DNA of 64,000 bases from Fuerstiella sp. (lineage in GTDB: Bacteria; Planctomycetota; Planctomycetia; Planctomycetales; Planctomycetaceae): the NCBI GenBank assembly GCA_022843805.1, contig JALHMY010000019.1, positions 1-64,000 of the forward strand, in the 5' to 3' direction. Below, one piece after another: positions 54,165 through 61,938 of the stretch (position 1 is the first letter of the stretch; each line of letters opens with the position of its first letter). The position numbers were made by a program, and so were the translations under genes. The notes below the pieces were generated by a model. That model ran no database searches. It was not told the origin of the DNA and saw only the letters and a list, made by a program, of their open reading frames with translations.

Positions 54165-54208
54165 GTCCACAGCAGGCTGTGGACTCGAAAGCGGCAGCAG
54201 GCTGCCGC
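54165..54208. repeat. Twin hairpins with identical CAGG loops
   Basis: GTCCACAG-cagg-CTGTGGAC (54165-54184) and GCGGCAG-cagg-CTGCCGC (54191-54208) lie six bases apart between the IS and the convergent M50 gene. They share the core CAGCAGGCTG. There is no U-run. Confidence 0.7.
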
Positions 54209-54244
54209 AGTCAACGGGGAGGGGGAATTGTGTCGTGGAACCGT

Positions 54245-56635
54245 TTACACTTTGAAGCGGAAGGTTTCGAGGAAATATCGATAACCCCATTGAACCAGAG
54301 TTCGATTTCCAACGAGGAATCTGGCGTTACCTCGCATGCCTGGCTTCATCAGAATGCCATCACCCTGACTTTCAGCGTGATGAAAGTGCAGCTCAGCAAT
54401 TGCCCGGTACGCGGTGCTGGCCAGTTTTTCCTTGCCCTGCGGGTCGGAAGTCGTTGCCAGCGGTCCCTGAAAACGGGTTGTCAGCGACTCAGGAGCCACA
54501 AGCTCCCCTTTCGGAGAAAGCTCTTTCACCTTTGTGACATAGGTCACGTCGGGGAGGTGGTCGAGTTTCAGTTCGATTTCCATGTTGTCCTGCAGTTCAT
54601 CACGATGGCTTTGATTGATGTACAGAACGGCGTGCAGATCAGTCGCCGGGGCCACAGCCAGTAATTCCTGTCCGATTTCGACAAAGCATCCATCATTCTT
54701 TGGATCGAACGGAGTTCCGAACCAGCGGCCGAGCCTGGTGGGATCGATATCATCGCGAGGAGGCTCCGGGATGCGGCGAGCGGCCACGATTGTTCCGCTG
54801 ACAGGAGCTCGCACAACTCTTGCCGCATTCAGGCGAACGAGTTCGCGGATTCGGGCTTCCAGCTTTTTGACTTCCGCCAGTGTCTCCTGTTCGGGAAGGA
54901 GATTCTGGTTCTGTCGATATTGTTCCACTTCCTCGGTGCGTGCTACCCACTGATAAGTGGACTGCATCAGGTCATCCCGATTTTTGACCTCTGTTGCGTC
55001 CTCAACGACAGCCAGCACATCGCCCTTTTGAACCGAATTTCCCTGGCGAACGAGCGCCGAGTATTCGGATGGCTGTGGAAGGCCGTCGAGCAGTGAGAGC
55101 TGTTCCGGGATAATCTCGTCCTTCTTGGGTGCTGCCTTCTGCCTTGCCCACTGCTGTATCTTCAGGAGCGTCTCGTAACGTTCCCGATATTCTTCAGGTG
55201 GAACAATCCATCCGGTGAAGGGGGCGGGAACGGTGACGAGGCCTCTGGGTTCAAGAAAGAAGGGGGCTTCAAGATGCCAGGGAATTCTGATGGTGACCGC
55301 AAGCCAGACGACAGCACCAAGCACGGCCAGACTAAACGCGATTTTGGGCTTGCTCATGGGTTCCATCCGGGGAGTGGCAATAATCTGGTAAACGTTCTTA
55401 AACATCGCAAATACAATACCGGCCATGCTGAACATCATCAGTGTAATGCCCAGACTCTGCAGGTCATAGGGTTTCAGTACGGTGTAAAGAAACATGCTGA
55501 TGGAGACCAGGATCACCCAGCGATAAAGCCATGCGGCGATGGCATACGTAACGAACCATGCGCGTCCGGTTTCCGGCATAAATGGATCCGGACGGGATTC
55601 GATGCCGAGGCAATACCAGGAGAACGATTCTCGAAGAAGTTTATCTGACTTCTGCCGCAGATTGGGAATCTCCAGGAAGTCGCTCATCATATAATAGCCG
55701 TCAAATCGCATCAGCGGATTTGCGTTGAAGATGACTGTGGTGATGGTCGTCACAAAAAACGTATTTAGTGCAAGGTGATGCAGCAGACCAGGTTTTGTGA
55801 ACCACCAGATATAGATAGCGACGGCGGACAGGATCACTTCGATGTACATACCGGCAGCGCCAATAATGATGCGATGCCATTTATTCTTCATCATCCAGGA
55901 ATCGGTAACGTCACAGTACAGGCAGGGGCTGAACACCAGCAGCATGACGCCCATTTCATGACATTCACCACCATAATGAACACAGCTCAAACCGTGTCCA
56001 AACTCGTGGATGATCTTGGCCAGTGCCATGGTGATCCACAGATAGATCAGATTTGGCCACCCGAAGAAGCTTTGAAATTCCGGCAGCCGACCTCGAAACT
56101 GGTCCAGATTGGCTCCCAGCAGCAGCCATGCTGAAGCGACAAACAGCATGCAGACAGTGGCCGCAACCGGGTGGAACATCCACCCAAACAGCGGGTGGAT
56201 GAACTTCAGTGTTCGTTCGGGATCCCATCCGGGCAATCGCAGATACATCAGACTCATCAAAGTCTGTTTGATCTTTTCTTTACGGCTTTTTGCTCGTTCA
56301 CGAGCCACGGAAGCGCCCTGACCCGGGCGATTGCTGATGACCAGACCTTTACGATGGAGGTCCGTAATCAGCTGCTGAATATCGCTGAGCGTTACCTGAA
56401 GCGTGGGGAACTCGCGTTTCAGGTCCTCACGCACTTTCTCAAGACTGCGTTTACCGTCCAGCAGTTCCAGAATCCTGTATTGTTCGATTTGCAGGCGATG
56501 ATACTTCAGTGCGATTGGATCTTTAATGACCTGATATCCGACGCCCAGGTAATCAATTTTCGCGACCTGCAGATCGGCCCGTTTTTCGAGAGGAATCGGT
56601 CGCTCATTGGAAGCTACCGTGCTGCCGGCACTCAT
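54245..56635 (-). CDS. Membrane M50 (site-2-protease-type) peptidase fused to HlyD-like adaptor domain
   Basis: 796-aa membrane protein. Residues 20-105 form a PqqD-like winged helix ('YQVIKDPIALKYHRLQIEQYRILELLDGKRSLEKVREDL'). Several transmembrane helices follow, with the zinc motif HEFGH at 210-214 and 'CLYCDVTDSWMM' and 'ANPLMRFDGYYMMSDFLEIPNL' (second metal region, N-P...D-G). After a further membrane block the C-terminal half (about 440-796) is a HlyD/RND-adaptor beta-barrel with lipoyl-like halves ('TVPAPFTGWIV', 'VVRAPVSGTIVAARR'). Such fusions occur in planctomycetes with secretion or peptide-maturation systems. It is second gene after the adaptor at 56708, separated by 72 bases. Confidence 0.88.
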   Translation of the reverse strand: MSAGSTVASNERPIPLEKRADLQVAKIDYLGVGYQVIKDPIALKYHRLQIEQYRILELLDGKRSLEKVREDLKREFPTLQVTLSDIQQLITDLHRKGLVISNRPGQGASVARERAKSRKEKIKQTLMSLMYLRLPGWDPERTLKFIHPLFGWMFHPVAATVCMLFVASAWLLLGANLDQFRGRLPEFQSFFGWPNLIYLWITMALAKIIHEFGHGLSCVHYGGECHEMGVMLLVFSPCLYCDVTDSWMMKNKWHRIIIGAAGMYIEVILSAVAIYIWWFTKPGLLHHLALNTFFVTTITTVIFNANPLMRFDGYYMMSDFLEIPNLRQKSDKLLRESFSWYCLGIESRPDPFMPETGRAWFVTYAIAAWLYRWVILVSISMFLYTVLKPYDLQSLGITLMMFSMAGIVFAMFKNVYQIIATPRMEPMSKPKIAFSLAVLGAVVWLAVTIRIPWHLEAPFFLEPRGLVTVPAPFTGWIVPPEEYRERYETLLKIQQWARQKAAPKKDEIIPEQLSLLDGLPQPSEYSALVRQGNSVQKGDVLAVVEDATEVKNRDDLMQSTYQWVARTEEVEQYRQNQNLLPEQETLAEVKKLEARIRELVRLNAARVVRAPVSGTIVAARRIPEPPRDDIDPTRLGRWFGTPFDPKNDGCFVEIGQELLAVAPATDLHAVLYINQSHRDELQDNMEIELKLDHLPDVTYVTKVKELSPKGELVAPESLTTRFQGPLATTSDPQGKEKLASTAYRAIAELHFHHAESQGDGILMKPGMRGNARFLVGNRTLVQWGYRYFLETFRFKV

Positions 56636-56707
56636 CTTAACTCCGTTCCTGTTTCACAGATTCAACACTGGATTGGGCCGGTTTCTCCGGACAAAAACCG
56701 GAGGCGA

Positions 56708-57751
56708 TCATTTGCCCTGAATCCATGCTTCAACCGGAACACCTTCCTGAAGCAGGTAGCGTCCCTGGCGGTCCTGTCGATTCGGGACATTCACAAACAC
56801 GGTCAGCTCGCCGCGAGTTGACAACTTTGCTGTGACGAAAGTAACTGTACCCACGAACTTTTCACCCTGCCGGGCAGAGGCAGCAGCAGGGGGATTGTCA
56901 AACGGACTGGGAGCCGTCGCGGGAGCGGCCGGAGCATCAAACGCGGGCGCCGATGGACGCAGCCCGGGAGCACCTTCCAGCGGATTACTGCGGGTGCGAG
57001 CGGGTTCGACGGCTGCCTCTCCCGATTCTCCTGCAGCCGGTTTTCTCCGGGAACTGATTGTCAGCTCGACCGTGTTGCCGACGGAAATCTGATCGCGGTA
57101 ACTATAGTCAACCAGCAGAACCGCACGAAGAATTGTCAGATCGGTCACAGTGAGCACAGGGTCGCCCTGCCGAACGGCCTGTCCAGGCCACTTGTGAACC
57201 TGTGTGACGACGGCATCTTCGGGCGCCAGAACCGTGTACTGGCCGATTTCAGATCGTTTCACATCTGCAGCAAGCTGAAGAATGATCTTGTCCTCATTCG
57301 ATTTCTCCAGCTGTGCCTGTGCCTTTTGCACTTCCAGTTCACTCTGCCGAATTTCACTCTCAGTGAATACGGTAAACTGCCTCGATGCCTGAGCGTTTTT
57401 CTCCTTCTGGACCTGCAGGTCAATTTCTGCCTTGGCAAGCGCAGTCTGAGCGAACTTGATTTCGACTTCTGATTCGGCTTTCTTCTCTGCTTCTCGCAAC
57501 TGCGCCTGAACCACATCATCCTTAAGGCGGATGATAATATCACCCTTTTTGACGACCTGTCCTTCTTCTGTTGGATTGACATAATCCAGAATTCCCGGGA
57601 TTTCTGCGGACAGCTGGACTTCCTTGAGGATGGCAAGTCGAGCGTCATTGACCGGAATACGGGTCCCCTGAGCGCAGGCGGAGTTTGCATCAACAGCCAG
57701 GAGTGCCGTGACCGCCAGCATTGTGAGCAGTGGACAGTATCGGTTCATCAT
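56708..57751 (-). CDS. HlyD/RND-type periplasmic adaptor protein
   Basis: 347-aa exported adaptor from ATG 57751 (the adjacent ATG at 57748 is equally possible; the open frame to 57862 lacks a signal-like start). The signal peptide is 'YCPLLTMLAVTALLAVDANSACAQG'. A lipoyl half 'LSAEIPGILDYVNPTEEGQVVKKGDIIIRLKD' is followed by a long coiled-coil hairpin (about 75-165), the second half 'YTVLAPEDAVVTQVHKWPGQAVRQGDPVLTV', and a beta-barrel domain with an Ala/Pro-rich insert (about 235-285). It starts the leftward operon with the M50-HlyD fusion. No permease is encoded nearby. Confidence 0.88.
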   Translation of the reverse strand: MMNRYCPLLTMLAVTALLAVDANSACAQGTRIPVNDARLAILKEVQLSAEIPGILDYVNPTEEGQVVKKGDIIIRLKDDVVQAQLREAEKKAESEVEIKFAQTALAKAEIDLQVQKEKNAQASRQFTVFTESEIRQSELEVQKAQAQLEKSNEDKIILQLAADVKRSEIGQYTVLAPEDAVVTQVHKWPGQAVRQGDPVLTVTDLTILRAVLLVDYSYRDQISVGNTVELTISSRRKPAAGESGEAAVEPARTRSNPLEGAPGLRPSAPAFDAPAAPATAPSPFDNPPAAASARQGEKFVGTVTFVTAKLSTRGELTVFVNVPNRQDRQGRYLLQEGVPVEAWIQGK

Positions 57752-57862
57752 GGAACGGACTTTCGATTCGTGTGGATATGTCAGCACGCCTGGAGCATTC
57801 AGAAGCCGACGGAACGAGGGCAAATGAAACGGCAGGCCGACAAAATGAACTGTTAGGATCAC

Positions 57863-58193
57863 GTGGTCTAACGCATGGAGGCCAATTGCTCAATATTTCC
57901 TGCCCGGTCCGGCATCCTGCCGAAACCCGGTTCCACCGGACAACTTTCTGGTCCGTATTGTATCAGGATTTCGTCAATACGCCGAATTTTTCTGTTGTCA
58001 ATCACAATTATTCAACTGTGTGACAGGGACAAACCCGTGTCGAAATTGCGACGAATCGAGCAGAAATTCACAGAAACTGCCTGAATATCATAATGTCGTG
58101 CAGCCTCCCATAGTCGTCTTTCGCTCCGCGAAAAAACGCCTGCACGCTACTTTCGCGGAGCGAAAGGCGACACTAAGTCCACGCCTTTGCGTT
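57863..58193. repeat. Spacer with long interrupted inverted repeat (58113-58171)
   Basis: 21-base arms at 58113-58133 and 58151-58171 ('ctttcgctccgcgaaa' / 'tttcgcggagcgaaag') form a stem with one mismatch and a 17-base loop. The region is downstream of the leftward HD gene and upstream of the adaptor gene. There is no real U-run after the stem, so it may be a mobile palindrome of the 'ttcgctccgcgaa' type. No gene was seen in the rest of the spacer. Confidence 0.7.
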
Positions 58194-59549
58194 TTAAGAC
58201 TCCGGATGTTCTGCCAGCATTGCAGTGACGATGTCATCGATCGCCACTGTGTGGTCATGGATTAAGCCCACTGCTCTCTGACTGCCAAAAATACGAACCT
58301 TTTTAACACAGTCATCGAACTGAGTTTTTGCCATCGCGTCCACAATCGGCGATACTTCGCGCAAAGAGCGATAACAGCGTTCGGCTGGAAAGAAAACGTC
58401 GACACGAAACTCCACTTCCCGGTGCAGCGGAGGAGCATCGATCAGGATGTCCAGATCCTGAAGAGGCTGCCCGGTTTGTTCGGAAATTCGACGGGCCAGT
58501 CGGTTTGAAAATCGGGTCAGCTGCGGATAGGTCATGTGACGCATTGCCCGGTACAGTTCGGAATGGTGAAACAGGCTGTATTCAGAAAGTCGCTTATGAA
58601 GCACACGTTTTGATCCGAACAAACCGTCGGTCAGCAACGTCGCCTGAGCGGGTACAGCGGCGGCACAAAGCTGGCGTATCAAATCGTGTTCGGGCAGTCT
58701 GAACAGTTCATAAAGACTGAGCGACTGATGGACTTCAAAAAAAGCACGTGCAAACATCGTAGTTGCGGACCTTACCGCATGATGCCAGTAAACCTCGGTG
58801 AACATGACATAACGGGCGAACACCATCATCTCGGCAGCCGTTTTTCCTTTTCCTGTGATCGCGAGGCCATCTCCGGCTTCGTTGACAACCAGCGAATTGA
58901 TCAGCCGGTTTCGATCAAAGTGACGACCATACGGAACACCACAGTGCTGACTGTCGCGGGAGAGGTAGTCCATTTTATCGATGTCGATAGGACCGGATAA
59001 GATGGAACGTCGCAGACGATGGCTGGGGCTGTCGCTTCCGGCCACCAGCACATCCAGGACTTCATGCGGTTCAATCTGCCACTCCGTTCGCAGGACGTTT
59101 GCCAGCTCGCTGCCGGAGCTTAGAAATTCGGTGGCAAACACCTCATGTGGCGGCATGTTCGGCAGGCACATATCTTCTATCGGATGGCAGAACGGCCAGT
59201 GTCCGATATCGTGAAGCAGCGCTGCCACAATCAGGATCTCGGCATCACGTACGGAGACCGTAGCGGCAAATCGAGGATCACGGCCAAGCTGCCAGAGATA
59301 ACGCAGGGCATTGTGATAGACGCCCAGTGCATGTTCAAAGCGAGTATGTGTCGCACCTGGGTAGACTCGGGAGGCCAGTGCCAGCTGAGTGACATGGGCG
59401 AGCCGCTGAAATTCGGCTGAATCCACAATCGATCTGACACGTCGGGTGAACGGGACATCCTGTTCGGAAGGAATGCGAATCACTCCCACGGAGTTGCCCG
59501 ATTGAGAGATTTCCGGGATGTCAGTGTAGGGGTGCATCATCCTCGGCAT
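58194..59549 (-). CDS. HD-domain phosphohydrolase
   Basis: 451-aa cytosolic protein of the dGTPase-like HD superfamily. The metal-binding residues are visible as 'YPGATHTRFEHALGVYHNALRYL' (first His), 'LIVAALLHDIGHWPFCHPIEDM' (HD pair plus His) and 'DIDKMDYLSRDSQHCGV' (Asp). The last 100 residues form a C-terminal domain ('EQTGQPLQDLDILIDAPPLHREVEF'). Relatives hydrolyse dNTPs, (p)ppGpp or other phosphate esters; the exact substrate is not inferable. ATG 59549 is the first in frame, with ATG at 59537 as alternative. It is divergent from infA. Confidence 0.88.
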   Translation of the reverse strand: MPRMMHPYTDIPEISQSGNSVGVIRIPSEQDVPFTRRVRSIVDSAEFQRLAHVTQLALASRVYPGATHTRFEHALGVYHNALRYLWQLGRDPRFAATVSVRDAEILIVAALLHDIGHWPFCHPIEDMCLPNMPPHEVFATEFLSSGSELANVLRTEWQIEPHEVLDVLVAGSDSPSHRLRRSILSGPIDIDKMDYLSRDSQHCGVPYGRHFDRNRLINSLVVNEAGDGLAITGKGKTAAEMMVFARYVMFTEVYWHHAVRSATTMFARAFFEVHQSLSLYELFRLPEHDLIRQLCAAAVPAQATLLTDGLFGSKRVLHKRLSEYSLFHHSELYRAMRHMTYPQLTRFSNRLARRISEQTGQPLQDLDILIDAPPLHREVEFRVDVFFPAERCYRSLREVSPIVDAMAKTQFDDCVKKVRIFGSQRAVGLIHDHTVAIDDIVTAMLAEHPES

Positions 59550-59940
59550 CCTCGGACATTTTCATTCAACTCTCAACCTTTCCGAAGAGTCTCAGGGTGA
59601 AAACATTTCTTCGAATGGCCACGAAATACGAAAATTGTAGGAAGAAATATCGAGGCGAACCGGGCAAGAACGGAATTCGTTTGCTGTAAGCTGCTTTCCG
59701 GCTTGAGTTTCTGGCAAATCCCTGTCAGGATGTCAGTTCGCAGCGGCGGGTTTTGAGAAATCGAGACTGGTCTTCCAATTTGCTCCGCTTCGATACAATA
59801 AGCGTTTCACAAATCGGTGAGACGCCGAAAGATGATGGCGGCGTGAAGAATCCCAGGGGATCCGAATTTCTGCTCGGTGCCCGGAAACGTCAGACCTGAC
59901 CGAATTTTCTATGTGCAGAAGGGCGAAAGAAGCGTTTGGA
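59550..59940. other. Divergent spacer upstream of infA
   Basis: About 390 bases containing promoters for both the HD gene and infA. There is no gene-like frame and no strong hairpin. The segment around 59625-59660 ('gaaatacgaaaattgtaggaagaaat') is locally A-rich, as promoter regions often are. Confidence 0.4.
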
Positions 59941-60159
59941 ATGGCGAAGGAAGAAGCGATACAGGTAGAGGGCAACGTGATTGAGGCCCTGGCAAATACT
60001 CAGTTCCGAGTGGAACTGGAGAACGGTCATCAGGTCATGGCACACGTCGCCGGAAAAATGCGAAAGCATTTTATTCGAATCGTACCGGGAGACCGTGTTG
60101 TGGTCGAAGTTTCTCCCTACGACCTGAAGCGTGGTCGCATTGTTTACCGCGAACGCTGA
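59941..60159 (+). CDS. infA: Translation initiation factor IF-1
   Basis: 72-aa OB-fold protein that binds the ribosomal A site with IF-2 and IF-3. The sequence '[72 protein letters not shown]' can be recognised by '[16 protein letters not shown]', 'AHVAGKMRK' and '[12 protein letters not shown]'; length and ends are canonical. ATG 59941 is chosen over 59911 because IF-1 starts MAK(K/E)E. Its last codons and stop lie inside a 16-base repeat (60146-60209), so duplication occurred right at the gene end without changing the protein end. Confidence 0.97.
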   Translation: MAKEEAIQVEGNVIEALANTQFRVELENGHQVMAHVAGKMRKHFIRIVPGDRVVVEVSPYDLKRGRIVYRER

Positions 60160-60209
60160 TTACCGCGAACGCTGATTACCTTGTCTATCGCTGACCGCGA
60201 ACGCTGATT
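60146..60209. repeat. Three copies of a 16-bp repeat at the end of infA
   Basis: The unit 'accgcgaacgctgatt' occurs at 60146-60161, 60162-60177 and 60194-60209; the first two are in direct contact and the third follows a 16-base spacer ('accttgtctatcgctg'). The first copy contains the infA stop codon TGA (60157-60159). Confidence 0.95.
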
Positions 60210-60229
60210 AGTCAGAGTCTCCGCCCTGT

Positions 60230-60706
60230 ATGTCAAGCTCCGTAAGTCCACTACCGTTTGTTCAGCTGTTTACAGACGGGGCGTGTCGGGGAAACCCGGG
60301 GCCTGGCGGCTGGGGTTGTATTTTGCGGCACCCGGCCACCAGTACAGAGCGCGAATTCAGTGGAGGTCATCCGGAGACCACCAATAATCAGATGGAACTC
60401 CAGGCTGTTATTGAAGGTCTGAACAGACTGACGCGCCGCTCCAGAGTTGAAGTCATCACTGACAGCAAATATGTGGCGCAGGGCTCATCGGAATGGCTGC
60501 CCGGCTGGAAGAAGAACGGCTGGAAACGTCGGGACGGAAATAGGCTGGTGCCCGTTAAGAATGTGGAATACTGGCAACAGCTGGATCAGTTGCTGCAGAA
60601 GCATCAGGTGCATTTTACTGTGGTTCGCGGTCATATGGGTCATCCGGAGAATGAGCGTTGTGATGAGCTTGCCGTTGCTGCGGCAGAGTTGGCTCGCAAC
60701 TCCTGA
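60230..60706 (+). CDS. rnhA: Ribonuclease HI
   Basis: 158-aa enzyme that cleaves RNA in RNA:DNA hybrids. Catalytic residues: Asp in 'FTDGACRGNPGPGGWG', Glu in 'TTNNQMELQAVIEGL', Asp in 'VEVITDSKYVAQGSSEWL' and the last Asp/Glu in 'GHPENERCDELA'. The basic-protrusion region 'LPGWKKNGWKRRDGN' and 'VRGHMGHPEN' mark the HI type. Length is normal. It starts about 20 bases after the repeat that follows infA and may share its transcript. Confidence 0.96.
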   Translation: MSSSVSPLPFVQLFTDGACRGNPGPGGWGCILRHPATSTEREFSGGHPETTNNQMELQAVIEGLNRLTRRSRVEVITDSKYVAQGSSEWLPGWKKNGWKRRDGNRLVPVKNVEYWQQLDQLLQKHQVHFTVVRGHMGHPENERCDELAVAAAELARNS

Positions 60707-60983
60707 TCCCATCGCAAATGACCGATGACAGAAGTACCCATGGCAAACGAACCCATAGCAAACCTGCCTAACCCGGCGGCCGATTTTTAGCTTCAGATAT
60801 CAACATCGGAAGTACCCGTGCAGTTTTACTGTCTTTCGGGACTCACGCGTTCGTGATGACAGTCGTATTCACGGCCATCTCCGGACACCGTGTTGCATAA
60901 TCTGCCTTTTGTCATCAGCGGTCGAGTTGAATTGCCGATCGGTACTTCGGAGGGTCGCCAAATTTCTGAAGGAGTATTTGCAG

Positions 60984-61568
60984 ATGAAAAGTACTGGTCT
61001 GAGAAAGATGATCGTTGCGTTGATCGCCGTTGCCCTTGGGGTGTCAGGGAACCCATTGTTCGCATTGGATACGCCGGGACCGCGTCCATTGCCGGACGCA
61101 AAAGCCAGAATTCGGGACGTGCTGCTGTCAGAACGAGGAGTCGTCGAACTGCAGCTTGTTGATTCTCAGGGACAGGGCCTGAAGAATGTTCCCGTGACGG
61201 TAAAGTTCCAGGATCGCATTGTGGCACAGGCCACGACGGGCGAGAACGGTCTCGTTTCTCTTGAGAAAATTCGCCCGGGCCAGCATACTGTTCATGCCGG
61301 AGCGGGTATTGAGCTGGTGCGAGTCTGGCAGCCGTCGGCTGCACCTCCTTCAGCGGTTAATCGACTGGCGATTGTGTCAGATGAACGAGTGGTCCGCGGC
61401 CAGCCCGGCTCAACTCCATCGAATCCCGGACAGACAACAATTTCGCCGGGCGGAGCGCTCACTATTCTTTCTCTCGTCGGTGCCGGCGTTGCTCTGGCAG
61501 AAATCGAATCACAGAAAGATGATATAAAAAGCCTGCAGAGTCAGGTGAATGCACTGGCGAGTCCATAG
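60984..61568 (+). CDS. Secreted protein with beta-sandwich domain and C-terminal anchor
   Basis: 194-aa protein from ATG 60984, nine bases after AAGGAG (60969-60974). A signal peptide ('MIVALIAVALGVSGNPLFAL') is followed by a carboxypeptidase-regulatory-like domain ('RGVVELQLVDSQGQGLKNVPVTVKFQDR', 'TTGENGLVSLEKIRPGQHTVHAGAGIELVRVW'). A Pro/Ser/Gly-rich linker follows, and then a hydrophobic helix ('ALTILSLVGAGVALAEIES') with a short coiled tail. Probably envelope-anchored. A strong terminator follows. Not assigned to a named family beyond the beta domain. Confidence 0.8.
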   Translation: MKSTGLRKMIVALIAVALGVSGNPLFALDTPGPRPLPDAKARIRDVLLSERGVVELQLVDSQGQGLKNVPVTVKFQDRIVAQATTGENGLVSLEKIRPGQHTVHAGAGIELVRVWQPSAAPPSAVNRLAIVSDERVVRGQPGSTPSNPGQTTISPGGALTILSLVGAGVALAEIESQKDDIKSLQSQVNALASP

Positions 61569-61600
61569 AATCAACAGGGACGAACATTGGGGGACTCTCT

Positions 61601-61634
61601 GCGGGGACGGCCAACAGCTGTCCCCGCTTTTTTT
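61601..61634 (+). terminator. Intrinsic terminator
   Basis: Stem GCGGGGAC (61601-61608) and GTCCCCGC (61620-61627) with an 11-base loop, followed by seven T (61628-61634). It lies about 30 bases after the preceding stop. Confidence 0.95.
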
Positions 61635-61676
61635 GATATACTCTGAAATCAGGCGAGCGGCAAAATCGTTTTTACC

Positions 61677-61853
61677 GGGAGGGCGAGGCTCCTGCCGAGC
61701 CGAGAGTTTTTCTCGGGAGGGCGAGGCTCCCGCCGAGCCGAGAGCTTTTCTCGGGAGGGCGAGGCTCCTGCCGAGCCGAGAGCTTTTCTCGGGAGGGCGA
61801 GGCTCCCGCCGAGCCGAGAGCTTTTCTCGGCTCAGCAGGAGCTTCGCCCTCCC
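61677..61853. repeat. Four tandem 38-bp repeats plus one inverted copy
   Basis: Units beginning 'gggagggcgaggctcc(t/c)gccgagccgagag' start at 61677, 61715, 61753 and 61791, exactly 38 bases apart, alternating 'cctgcc' and 'cccgcc'. An inverted copy, 'tcggctcagcaggagcttcgccctccc' (61827-61853), follows the fourth unit, so the end can fold into one long hairpin. This family also produces spurious 'GEAPAEP'-type reading frames in planctomycete genomes. It lies in the 5' flank of the M20 gene and is falsely joined to it by the open frame from 61549. Confidence 0.92.
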
Positions 61854-61938
61854 ATGTGCCGCGGTGACTGGTATATTTTTGAATGCCGGTCACCTTATAC
61901 AGAATGCCGGATTCGAAGCAGGTGACAGGAGACCCGGA

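Noticed and set aside
61549-61938. N-terminal 130-codon extension of the M20 amidohydrolase
   Set aside because: It is translated from the 38-bp repeat array and contains repeated Arg/Ala/Glu-rich segments; ATG 61939 has a good ribosome-binding site and family-like start.
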